From assembly GCA_030044075.1 (NCBI GenBank), contig JASHWM010000150.1, forward strand, positions 1 to 6,920: a stretch of DNA of 6,920 nt, given 5' to 3'. The notes under the pieces were generated by a model. The model had not been told where the DNA came from and searched no databases. It worked only from the letters and a program-made list of their open reading frames with translations. Both the position numbers and the translations under genes were made by a program. The DNA comes from Candidatus Rhabdochlamydia sp. (GTDB taxonomy: Bacteria; Chlamydiota; Chlamydiia; Chlamydiales; Rhabdochlamydiaceae). This document shows positions 1 through 5,468 of the stretch, one piece after another (position 1 is the first letter of the stretch; every line of letters begins with the position of its first letter).

Positions 1-97
1 AGACTTCTCTTAAAGTCAACCGCGTGCGAAAAAAAAAATATTTAATAAGTTGATGATTATTAATTACTTAAATAAAAAATACAAAATCTAATTTTTT

Positions 98-141
98 CTC
101 AATGAATTGAGTAAATTTACTCAGTGCATTGAGTAAAATTA
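98..141. repeat. Two-copy 22-bp tandem repeat with internal dyad symmetry
   Basis: Positions 98-119 and 120-141 are direct repeats of each other with 19 of 22 bases identical. Each copy contains a hyphenated inverted repeat built from CTCA and TGAG half-sites (CTCAnTGnATTGAG). Where the copies meet, a perfect 16-bp palindrome, TGAGTAAATTTACTCA, lies at 108-123. The 22-bp period is about two helical turns, so equivalent half-sites face the same side of the DNA. The repeat ends about 64 bp before the -35 box of the tRNA-Cys promoter. Otherwise the gene-free stretch 1-204 shows only A+T-rich sequence and no credible coding. The repeat is seen directly; a role as a regulator-binding site is inference. 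Confidence 0.6.
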
Positions 142-204
142 TTTATCCAATAAAACGAGCAAAAGATTTTTAAAAATCGAAACCATTAGAATTTAAATTT
201 CCGA

Positions 205-234
205 TTGACCTCTTATTCTAGATTTGAGCATAAT
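205..234 (+). promoter_or_regulatory. Sigma70-type promoter for tRNA-Cys and rsmI
   Basis: TTGACC at 205-210 matches the -35 consensus in 5 of 6 positions. CATAAT at 229-234 matches the -10 consensus in 5 of 6. The spacer is 18 bp. Transcription would start near 241, about 12 nt before the mature tRNA 5' end, a usual distance for a tRNA leader. The bases just after the -10 box include CGGC, a G+C-rich discriminator of the kind often found at stable-RNA promoters. No terminator is visible between the tRNA and rsmI, so the promoter probably serves both. Confidence 0.65.
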
Positions 235-252
235 TTCGGCAAGTTTTTTCAC

Positions 253-324
253 GGTGGTATAGCCAAGTGGTAAGGCAGGAGCCTGCAAAGCTCCCATTCC
301 CCAGTTCAAATCTGGGTGCCACCT
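253..324 (+). tRNA. tRNA-Cys (anticodon GCA)
   Basis: The full cloverleaf can be drawn. The acceptor stem is 253-259 with 317-323 (one U-G wobble). The D arm starts at GCC 262-264 and closes with GGC 274-276. The anticodon stem is 278-282 with 290-294 (GGAGC/GCTCC), and the 7-nt loop 283-289 carries anticodon GCA at 285-287. The variable loop is 295-299. The T stem is 300-304 with 312-316 around TTCAAAT. The discriminator base 324 is U, the standard identity element of tRNA-Cys. CCA is not encoded and must be added after transcription. The gene is driven by the promoter at 205-234 and is followed after 15 nt by rsmI. Confidence 0.97.
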
Positions 325-339
325 TAACTCATTGCTTTT

Positions 340-1161
340 GTGCTTTATCTTATCTCTACACCCATTGGCAACCTATCGGATGTCACCCTTCGCGCCTTAG
401 AAGTCATGCGCTCATGCGACTACCTTCTTTGCGAAGACACACGTCAAAGCAAGATCCTGCTCTCCCACTACCAGATTGAAAAGCCCCTTTACAGCTATCA
501 TAAGTTCAATGAAGCGCAAAAAGAGGGCCGGATACTTGATGATCTAAGGTCTGGCAAAGTGATTGGATTTCTATCAGATGCGGGATCGCCAGGAATTGCA
601 GATCCCGGACACCGCCTGATCAGCCTTGCAGCAAAAGAGAAGATCCCTTACACGGTCTTGCCAGGGCCATGCGCCGTAGTTGCCGCCCTTACACTTACAG
701 GTTGGGAGATCGATTCTTTCCAATGGGTCGGTTTTTTACCTTCAGCAGAATCCGAATGCAAAAAGAAGATTACGGAAGCTTTGCAATACCCGGGGATCAC
801 CGTCTGCTATGAGACGCCGCACCGCGTGATAAAGACGCTTGAAAAAATAAGCACCCTTGCACCTTCAAGACGACTGTGCCTTGCAAGGGAGATCTCCAAA
901 ATGTATGAGGAAGTGCTCCATGGGTCTGCAAATGAACTTCTCGAGCATTTTCAATCACATGCGCCGAAGGGAGAAATGGTGCTCATGATCGCTCCAACTG
1001 ATGAAAAGATCGATTTTTCAGATCTTTCTGTAGAAGAGCATGTCGAATACCTTCAAACGACCTATCAGCTATCCACAAAAGATGCGATTAAAATGGTCTC
1101 GCAGCTTCGGGGATGTCCAAAGAGCACTGTCTATAACCTCATCCATAAGACAAAAGATTGA
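340..1161 (+). CDS. rsmI: 16S rRNA (cytidine1402-2'-O)-methyltransferase RsmI
   Basis: This SAM-dependent enzyme of the tetrapyrrole-methylase fold family methylates the ribose of C1402 in the ribosomal decoding centre, acting in the cytoplasm. The 273 residues cover the family from end to end (E. coli RsmI is about 286). Visible family motifs are STPIGNL (6-12), EDTR (32-35), LSDAGSP (78-84) in the SAM-binding region, LPGPCA (107-112), GFLP (131-134), YETPHR (157-162), AREISK (182-187) and the KGEMVL block (210-215). The C-terminus (about 232-270) is the usual small helical tail. The start is GTG at 340. An in-frame stop lies at 325-327 and there is no other ATG/GTG/TTG between, and the protein already begins at the first beta-strand. 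No Shine-Dalgarno sequence is visible in the 15 nt separating it from tRNA-Cys. It probably shares the tRNA transcript. The stop is one base from the stop of the convergent GNAT gene. Confidence 0.95.
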   Translation: MLYLISTPIGNLSDVTLRALEVMRSCDYLLCEDTRQSKILLSHYQIEKPLYSYHKFNEAQKEGRILDDLRSGKVIGFLSDAGSPGIADPGHRLISLAAKEKIPYTVLPGPCAVVAALTLTGWEIDSFQWVGFLPSAESECKKKITEALQYPGITVCYETPHRVIKTLEKISTLAPSRRLCLAREISKMYEEVLHGSANELLEHFQSHAPKGEMVLMIAPTDEKIDFSDLSVEEHVEYLQTTYQLSTKDAIKMVSQLRGCPKSTVYNLIHKTKD

Positions 1162-1162
1162 G

Positions 1163-1831
1163 CTACTCAAGCTCTTTCATCCAGTACACCATTGACTTGA
1201 GAGATTCCTCGTCTTCCCCAATTCTGTCTTGCCATAAGCAAGAGTAGACCCATTCCGGATGTTTCACAAAACCCCTTTTGTCCCAAAACTCATCCAGGCA
1301 AAAGAAATCACCCGGTCTTCTGGGGTCATCTTTGTCCCTCACAATTTCGCAAAACAGGACCTTTTTAAACTCAGGCCGAACGAGGACGCAGCTCAAAAAT
1401 TCCTCGTACATCTTCTGGCCGATCTTTTGGCCTCGATATTCTTTCTTAAGAAGGATGTCCCCAAGGTAATACATATCGTCGATGGGGGTGCCGCTCGACC
1501 TGAATGTTTTAGTCATCCTTTCTGGCGCCTCAACTAATGGGTGGCCGGTGATCGCCCCGACAACTTTTCCTTCCTCTTTGGCAAGTATTACAATGCCCGA
1601 GCCCTCTTGCAAATGCTCTCTTAAGTACTCCCTTTCCTCCTCATGGCTGCTCGTAATCAAATAGGGATAGGTGGAATAGATCTCAAATGTCAGAGAAGCA
1701 AGGTCGTCAAGGTAGGGTCTTATTGCTTCTGATCCGTGGACAACTTCAATAGAAACAGCTGCTTCTACCCAATTACTTTTTAGAGAAAAAAGAAAGAGGA
1801 CCGCTAAAACATATTTGCTTGCGACCTTCAT
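1163..1831 (-). CDS. GNAT-family acetyltransferase with N-terminal signal peptide
   Basis: GNAT-fold enzymes move an acetyl group from acetyl-CoA to an amine; the substrate here is unknown. Residues about 28-200 hold the fold. GDILLKKEYRGQKIG (124-138) is the beta4/motif A region, with R133-G-Q-K-I-G138 as the pyrophosphate-binding loop. The stretch DDPRRPGDFFCLDEFWDKRG (168-187) resembles a conserved C-terminal block of a GNAT subfamily known in proteobacteria (recalled, not searched). Residues 1-24 look like a Sec signal peptide: basic n-region MKVASK, hydrophobic YVLAVLFLFSL, then a polar c-region ending V-E-A before AVS. Cytoplasmic GNATs normally lack this. The ATG start is well supported by AAGGA 5 nt upstream, so the leader is part of the protein. 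It sits 18 bp downstream of the GT9-like gene, in the same direction. Family assignment is firm; export and function are inferred. Confidence 0.85.
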   Translation of the reverse strand: MKVASKYVLAVLFLFSLKSNWVEAAVSIEVVHGSEAIRPYLDDLASLTFEIYSTYPYLITSSHEEEREYLREHLQEGSGIVILAKEEGKVVGAITGHPLVEAPERMTKTFRSSGTPIDDMYYLGDILLKKEYRGQKIGQKMYEEFLSCVLVRPEFKKVLFCEIVRDKDDPRRPGDFFCLDEFWDKRGFVKHPEWVYSCLWQDRIGEDEESLKSMVYWMKELE

Positions 1832-1836
1832 AAAAA

Positions 1837-1841
1837 TCCTT
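1837..1841 (-). promoter_or_regulatory. Ribosome binding site of the GNAT gene
   Basis: AAGGA on the minus strand lies 5 nt before the ATG at 1831, inside the 18-bp gap after the glycosyltransferase stop codon. It fixes the start at the ATG that includes the hydrophobic leader. The next in-frame Met is residue 106, so the signal-peptide-like segment is not an over-extended start. Confidence 0.75.
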
Positions 1842-1849
1842 AAAAACTA

Positions 1850-2764
1850 TTATTGTTGTAACATTTCAAATTGCTTCAGCACTCTTTTTGGAGTAATGCA
1901 TTCCTTCCAATGGCGCTCCCGATAGCGAAAGAACTTCACATTGGGAACCCAAAAAGGGGGAGTGACCACTTTTCCCATGAGCCATCCCGGCCTCCACATC
2001 CTCATCCTCTTCCTGCATTCTGCGATCACAACGCTTGGGATGACCAGGTTCGAAGCAAGGTGTCCGATGAGGGAATCATTGCCTATCGCATAGCCGGATT
2101 CATAGACAAAAGAGGCCATCTCATCGAGGTTTTTGCAGATAAATTTATCAAAAGGAATATCCAGATCAGGTTCCGAACAATGAAAAGCGAAGACAGGTTG
2201 AAACCCGGCCTTTGCCAGTTCCTGTGCCAGGGCCTTATAATCGCAGAGGGGCCAGTTTTTCTCGTCTTTACTGCTCAAGGGATGGATGATCACTCTTTTC
2301 AAATAGCGCCTGTGCACCAAAGTCTTGGGGATCATCAGTCCATTGTTTTTTGAGATGGCCGTCGATCCAATGAGAAGGGAAATGGCTTTGGCAATATTGT
2401 CCGTCATTGTTTTTTTTGGATCAAAGACATGGTCGAAAAATCGCAAGGGATGATGTTTTTTTGCATTGTAGGAAGAATAAAAAACGCTCAGCTTTTTGAT
2501 CGTTCCCTTTTTTTCCCATTCGAACAAGGTGCTCACTTTTTTTGAATTGTCATTCTGGACAATGGCAAGGTCGCAAGCCACCTTCTGAGGGTCGCTCAAA
2601 TCAAGCTCTGCAAAAGTGTATCCCAGGAACCAACGCTGCATCTCCTGGAGAACGGGATGATAACAGGTCACCTCATACCCAGCTTCTTTCAGTCTATGGG
2701 CGGCGATCATCATCAAAAGGGCATCCCCGACTCCATTGGAGGGGAAAATAGAAGCTTTTTTCAA
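1850..2764 (-). CDS. Divergent GT9-type (heptosyltransferase-like) glycosyltransferase
   Basis: This is a GT-B fold protein of the glycosyltransferase family 9 / ADP-heptose-LPS heptosyltransferase type. Such enzymes add sugars to lipopolysaccharide core on the cytoplasmic face of the inner membrane. The 304 residues are slightly shorter than typical members (about 320-350). The N-terminal domain opens with a beta-strand and glycine loop, FPSNGVGDALL (7-17). D14 occupies the place of the catalytic Asp of GT9 enzymes. The C-terminal domain has IIHPLSSKDEKNWP (159-172), the nucleotide-sugar phosphate-binding motif, and AIGNDSLIGHLASNL (226-240), matching the family's GND(S/T)xxxHLA signature. 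The middle part (about 60-150) is poorly conserved, so donor and acceptor cannot be named. The start is TTG at 2764, with GAGGA 7 nt upstream; an in-frame stop lies about 40 codon-bases further up and no ATG is available. It forms a pair with the downstream GNAT gene. Confidence 0.75.
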   Translation of the reverse strand: MKKASIFPSNGVGDALLMMIAAHRLKEAGYEVTCYHPVLQEMQRWFLGYTFAELDLSDPQKVACDLAIVQNDNSKKVSTLFEWEKKGTIKKLSVFYSSYNAKKHHPLRFFDHVFDPKKTMTDNIAKAISLLIGSTAISKNNGLMIPKTLVHRRYLKRVIIHPLSSKDEKNWPLCDYKALAQELAKAGFQPVFAFHCSEPDLDIPFDKFICKNLDEMASFVYESGYAIGNDSLIGHLASNLVIPSVVIAECRKRMRMWRPGWLMGKVVTPPFWVPNVKFFRYRERHWKECITPKRVLKQFEMLQQ

Positions 2765-2771
2765 AACCTTG

Positions 2772-2776
2772 TCCTC
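2772..2776 (-). promoter_or_regulatory. Ribosome binding site deciding the TTG start of the GT9-like gene
   Basis: GAGGA on the minus strand stands 7 nt before the TTG at 2764 and directly follows the T-tract of the terminator-like hairpin. No ATG or GTG lies in frame between the upstream stop and this TTG, and the protein begins at its first beta-strand here. Confidence 0.65.
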
Positions 2777-2811
2777 AAAAATAGGGGTGCTCCTCGAATC
2801 CAGAGGAGCAC
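2777..2811 (-). terminator. Rho-independent terminator-like hairpin after groEL
   Basis: Read on the minus strand, GTGCTCCTC (2811-2803) pairs perfectly with GAGGAGCAC (2795-2787) across a 7-nt loop. CCC and then TATTTTT (2783-2777) follow. The 9-bp G+C-rich stem plus T-rich tail fits an intrinsic terminator acting 13 bp after the groEL stop. The three C residues between stem and T-tract make it imperfect, so some read-through into the glycosyltransferase gene is likely. On the plus strand no T-run follows, so it is one-directional. Confidence 0.6.
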
Positions 2812-2824
2812 AAGATCATTGATT

Positions 2825-4423
2825 TTAAGATTTGGCGGGGTTTTCTTCTTCTTTCGCGTCAGCGACAAGCACCTCGGAGATCCAGACGATCCCTGCTACA
2901 GAAGAAGCAAACTTAAGAGCGCTCTTGACAACTTTGACAGGATCAAGGATCCCTGCCTTTAAAAAATCTTCGACCTGTTCATTCAGGACATTGAAACCAA
3001 AATGAAGCCCGCGCGCGATCACCTGCTCAAGGACCAAAGAACTATCAAAACCTGCATTGGCCACAATCTGTCTGAAAGGGGCATCGCAAGCTTTTTTTGC
3101 AATTTGGGCGCCAAGGAGCTCATCATCGGTAAGGCCCAAGGTGTCGATCGCACTCGAAGCATGGAGAAGGGCAACACCGCCGCCTGGCACAACGCCCCCT
3201 TCTTGAGCAGCCTTGGTCGAGTTAAGGCTATCTTCGAACATCTGTTTTTTCTGTTTCATCTCAGGCTCTGAAGGGGCCCCTACTCGGATCACAGCGACGC
3301 CGCCTGATAATTTGGCCTTTCTTTCTTCGAGCTTCTCTTTGTCGTAGCTGCTTGTCGCATTTTCGATTTCGGACTCGATTTGCTTGATACGGGCCTTGAT
3401 CTCATCCGAACTTCCTACACCGCCAACAACGGTAGTTTTATCTTTTGTCACAAGGATCTTCTCCGCGCTCCCGAGAACTTCTGGGCCTGCATTTTGCAGG
3501 TAGTTCCCAGTTTCTTCGGAAACAAGCGTCGCCCCTGTCAGGATCGCGATATCCTGCAATAGAGCTTTTCTCCTGTCGCCAAACCCTGGCGCCTTCACTG
3601 CTGCCACTTTCAGGATTCCTCTTAGGCGGTTGATCACAAGGGTAGAGAGCGCCTCCCCTTCGATATCGTCTGCAATAATGAATAATTCTTGTCCTGAGGA
3701 TGCGATCGATTGCAAAATAGGGAGGATTTCATGGATCGATGAGATCTTTTTGTCAGTGATCAAAATCTTTGCATTTTCCATTGAAATGGACATGTTCTCA
3801 GCATTTGTGCAGAAGTAGGCGCTGATATAGCCCCTGTCAAACTGCATCCCTTCTACAATTTCGATCGTCGTATCGGTGGACTTCCCCTCTTCGATGGTAA
3901 TAACACCGCCCTTCCCAGATTGTTTCATCGCATCAGCGATCATTGATCCGATTTCTTCATTGCCAGATGCTGAGACGATCGCAATATTTTTGAGCTCTTC
4001 CTCGCTCCTTACAGCAATCGATAGCTTGTCCAGCTCTTTTTCGATTGCCTCGACAGCTTTGTCCATACCTCTTTTAAGCAGGATCGGGCTTGAACCGGAA
4101 GCGATATTTTTGATCCCGCTTTGCACCAGGGCGCGAAGGAGCAAGATGGTTGTTGTCGTGCCGTCGCCGCACTCTTCTTTCATTTTTCCAGCTGCTTCCT
4201 TGCCCATGGCAACACCCATGTTTGCATAGACGTCCTTAAGTTCTACGTCTTTGACGATGCTGTTGCCGTCATTGGTGATTTTCGGGGCGCCCCATGCTGA
4301 TTGCAGGCCGACATTACGCCCTTTTGGGCCGAGGGTGACGCTGACAACATCAGCAAGCTGTTCAATCCCTTCTTTGAGCTTATTTCGTGCTTCTTCTTCA
4401 AAAACAAGTTCCTTTGCTGTCAT
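2825..4423 (-). CDS. groEL: GroEL-family chaperonin paralogue (60 kDa)
   Basis: This is a group I chaperonin subunit; such proteins form a cytoplasmic double ring that folds proteins using ATP. The 532 residues align with E. coli GroEL almost without gaps to about residue 416. ATP site: LGPKGRN (31-37), D52, GDGTTT (86-91), D398, GGG (414-416) and D494 (E. coli D495) are all present. Apical substrate/GroES-binding positions Y199, Y203, F204, L234, L237, L259, V263 and I264 are conserved or conservative. The protein therefore looks active. It differs from the main GroEL by LQSAWG at 40-45 (W at position 44, where E. coli has F), NDGNSIV at 51-57, and an acidic/basic tail ending NPAKS with no GGM repeat. 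There is no groES next to it and no CIRCE element. Start ATG has GGGAG 8 nt upstream. It lies 27 bp after nadC. Most likely a chlamydial extra GroEL (GroEL2/3 type); which one is uncertain. Confidence 0.92.
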   Translation of the reverse strand: MTAKELVFEEEARNKLKEGIEQLADVVSVTLGPKGRNVGLQSAWGAPKITNDGNSIVKDVELKDVYANMGVAMGKEAAGKMKEECGDGTTTTILLLRALVQSGIKNIASGSSPILLKRGMDKAVEAIEKELDKLSIAVRSEEELKNIAIVSASGNEEIGSMIADAMKQSGKGGVITIEEGKSTDTTIEIVEGMQFDRGYISAYFCTNAENMSISMENAKILITDKKISSIHEILPILQSIASSGQELFIIADDIEGEALSTLVINRLRGILKVAAVKAPGFGDRRKALLQDIAILTGATLVSEETGNYLQNAGPEVLGSAEKILVTKDKTTVVGGVGSSDEIKARIKQIESEIENATSSYDKEKLEERKAKLSGGVAVIRVGAPSEPEMKQKKQMFEDSLNSTKAAQEGGVVPGGGVALLHASSAIDTLGLTDDELLGAQIAKKACDAPFRQIVANAGFDSSLVLEQVIARGLHFGFNVLNEQVEDFLKAGILDPVKVVKSALKFASSVAGIVWISEVLVADAKEEENPAKS

Positions 4424-4450
4424 GATAATTTCTCCCTATTTTTTGTAGAT

Positions 4451-5290
4451 TTATATAAGTGTAAGATGAACATCAACCGCTCTTGCTGAATGGGTCAAAG
4501 CCCCTATCGAGATCCCGTTGACCAAAGTTTCAGCGTATTGTCGCACATTCGCAAGGTTGATCCCTCCGGAAGCTTCCAAATAAACCCTTCCCCTTGCGGC
4601 CTCAACAGCCTCCCGGACAAGTGCAGAGCTCATATTGTCAAGCAGGACCCGATCGGCACCGCAAGAGATCGCTTCTTCTAAATCAGGCAAGTTCTCTACC
4701 TCCACCTCGATTTTAAGATGGGGATATAACGTTCTAACCTTTTCTATTGCAGATTTGATCGGGGACGCGCCTTTCGCTTTGAGAAAATTCAGGTGGTTGT
4801 CCTTAATGACAACAAGCTTAGAAAGGTCCAGCCGGTGGTTGACGCCTCCCCCGACTACGACTGCGTACTTCTGCAGAAGCCTCAGGCCGGGGATCGTTTT
4901 CCTCGTATCCAAAATTTCACAAGGAAACCCCCTGGCCTCTTTTACAAAAGAAGAGACTAAAGTTGCGATGCCCGATAAATGCTGGAGCAGGTTCAGGGCG
5001 GTCCTCTCCCTGGATAAAATCTCTCTTGCAGGCCCGCTGATTATTGCAAGGACATCCCCTGCAGAAGAGCGCTCTCCGTCCTTTGTCATTAGTTCGACTT
5101 CGCAACCAGAAAAAATCTTTGAAAGAAAGCTCAGGCCAGCCGGGACAATAGGCTCCTTGCAGGCGATCTCCGCCCTAGCATGCGTACCTTCATCGATACA
5201 GGCAAGGGTCGTATAGTCACTACATACACAATCTTCTTGCAAAGAGTTATGTATCAGCGATGCAATTTCGATGTCCAGTCCCGTGCTCAT
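4451..5290 (-). CDS. nadC: Nicotinate-nucleotide pyrophosphorylase (quinolinate phosphoribosyltransferase)
   Basis: NadC converts quinolinate and PRPP to nicotinate mononucleotide, CO2 and pyrophosphate, the last step of de novo entry into NAD synthesis, in the cytoplasm. The 279 residues are normal for the family. Motifs in order: QED...TT near 18-28, SRERTALNLLQHLSGIAT (93-110), ILDTRKTIPGLR (126-137), GGGVNHRLDLSK (147-158), IKDNH (162-166), EVEVEN (195-200), LLDNM (216-220) and EASGGI (239-244). The basic PRPP/quinolinate-binding residues R130, K131, H152, R153 and K163 and the acidic E197 and D218 are in their expected motifs. I place the start at ATG 5290, with GAAGGA 6 nt upstream; a longer TTG-initiated reading to 5344 adds 18 residues unlike the family. 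nadA and nadB are not in the window. It leads the leftward nadC-groEL unit. Confidence 0.95.
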   Translation of the reverse strand: MSTGLDIEIASLIHNSLQEDCVCSDYTTLACIDEGTHARAEIACKEPIVPAGLSFLSKIFSGCEVELMTKDGERSSAGDVLAIISGPAREILSRERTALNLLQHLSGIATLVSSFVKEARGFPCEILDTRKTIPGLRLLQKYAVVVGGGVNHRLDLSKLVVIKDNHLNFLKAKGASPIKSAIEKVRTLYPHLKIEVEVENLPDLEEAISCGADRVLLDNMSSALVREAVEAARGRVYLEASGGINLANVRQYAETLVNGISIGALTHSARAVDVHLTLI

Positions 5291-5296
5291 AAATGT

Positions 5297-5302
5297 TCCT
5301 TC
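5297..5302 (-). promoter_or_regulatory. Ribosome binding site deciding the nadC start
   Basis: GAAGGA on the minus strand lies 6 nt before the ATG at 5290. This favours a 279-residue NadC over the version starting from TTG at 5344, which has no comparable site and would place this motif inside the coding region. Confidence 0.75.
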
Positions 5303-5315
5303 AAAAGAACTAGAA

Positions 5316-5344
5316 AATATAGGTGAACCGTTGATATTCCGCAA
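5316..5344 (-). promoter_or_regulatory. Possible promoter for nadC-groEL
   Basis: On the minus strand, TATATT at 5321-5316 (5 of 6 to the -10 consensus) is preceded by a 17-bp spacer and TTGCGG at 5344-5339 (only 3 of 6 to the -35 consensus). Transcription would start around 5309, leaving a leader of roughly 19 nt that contains the GAAGGA ribosome site. The spacing is good but the -35 box is weak. Confidence 0.35.
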
Positions 5345-5468
5345 TCCTTTGATTTGTATTTAGCAAACGAGATTAACGACTGCTAGAACCAAGTTTTTCA
5401 AATTATAATTATTGAATAAATTAATTTTTTAAATTAAATTGTAATTAAGTAGATAAAAACGGAATTAT
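5345..5468. other. A+T-rich divergent intergenic region
   Basis: This gap separates leftward nadC from the rightward basic-protein gene. Positions 5401-5450 contain only three G and no C. AATTATAATT (5401-5410) is a perfect palindrome, so a TATAAT hexamer can be read on either strand (5404-5409 plus; 5407-5402 minus). No good -35 box is found at 16-18 bp for either direction. TTAATTT (5421-5427) and AAATTAA (5431-5437) form a 7-bp A+T-only inverted repeat. It probably holds the promoter of the gene at 5469, but I cannot place it firmly. Confidence 0.4.

Noticed and set aside
29..63. Minus-strand terminator: 7-bp stem TTAATAA/TTATTAA (42-48 with 57-63) followed by a run of ten T
   Set aside because: The stem is entirely A+T with an 8-nt loop, no leftward gene ends nearby, and such structures are expected by chance in this A+T-rich stretch.
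1..90. 3' end of an upstream protein gene at the left edge
   Set aside because: Frames 2 and 3 stop by about position 44. Frame 1 stays open to about 90, but the translation is low-complexity, Lys/Ile/Asn-rich sequence typical of A+T-rich non-coding DNA.
267..479. Plus-strand ORF of 70 codons starting inside the tRNA
   Set aside because: It begins in tRNA-Cys and runs out of frame across the start of rsmI; its product has no recognisable features and it is a shadow.
1158..1177. Possible bidirectional terminator between rsmI and the GNAT gene
   Set aside because: Only a 5-bp stem (GAGCT/AGCTC) followed by three T, or an alternative TTGAG/CTCAA stem; too weak to call.
1871..2353. Plus-strand ORF of 160 codons inside the glycosyltransferase gene
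   Set aside because: It lies wholly opposite a gene with clear GT9 motifs and shows no domain of its own.
4635..5216. Plus-strand ORF of 193 codons inside nadC
   Set aside because: It is antisense to the highly conserved core of NadC and serine/arginine-rich in the way shadows are.
5291..5344. TTG-initiated 18-residue extension of nadC
   Set aside because: The extra residues are not typical of NadC, and a strong GAAGGA site sits correctly spaced before the internal ATG at 5290.
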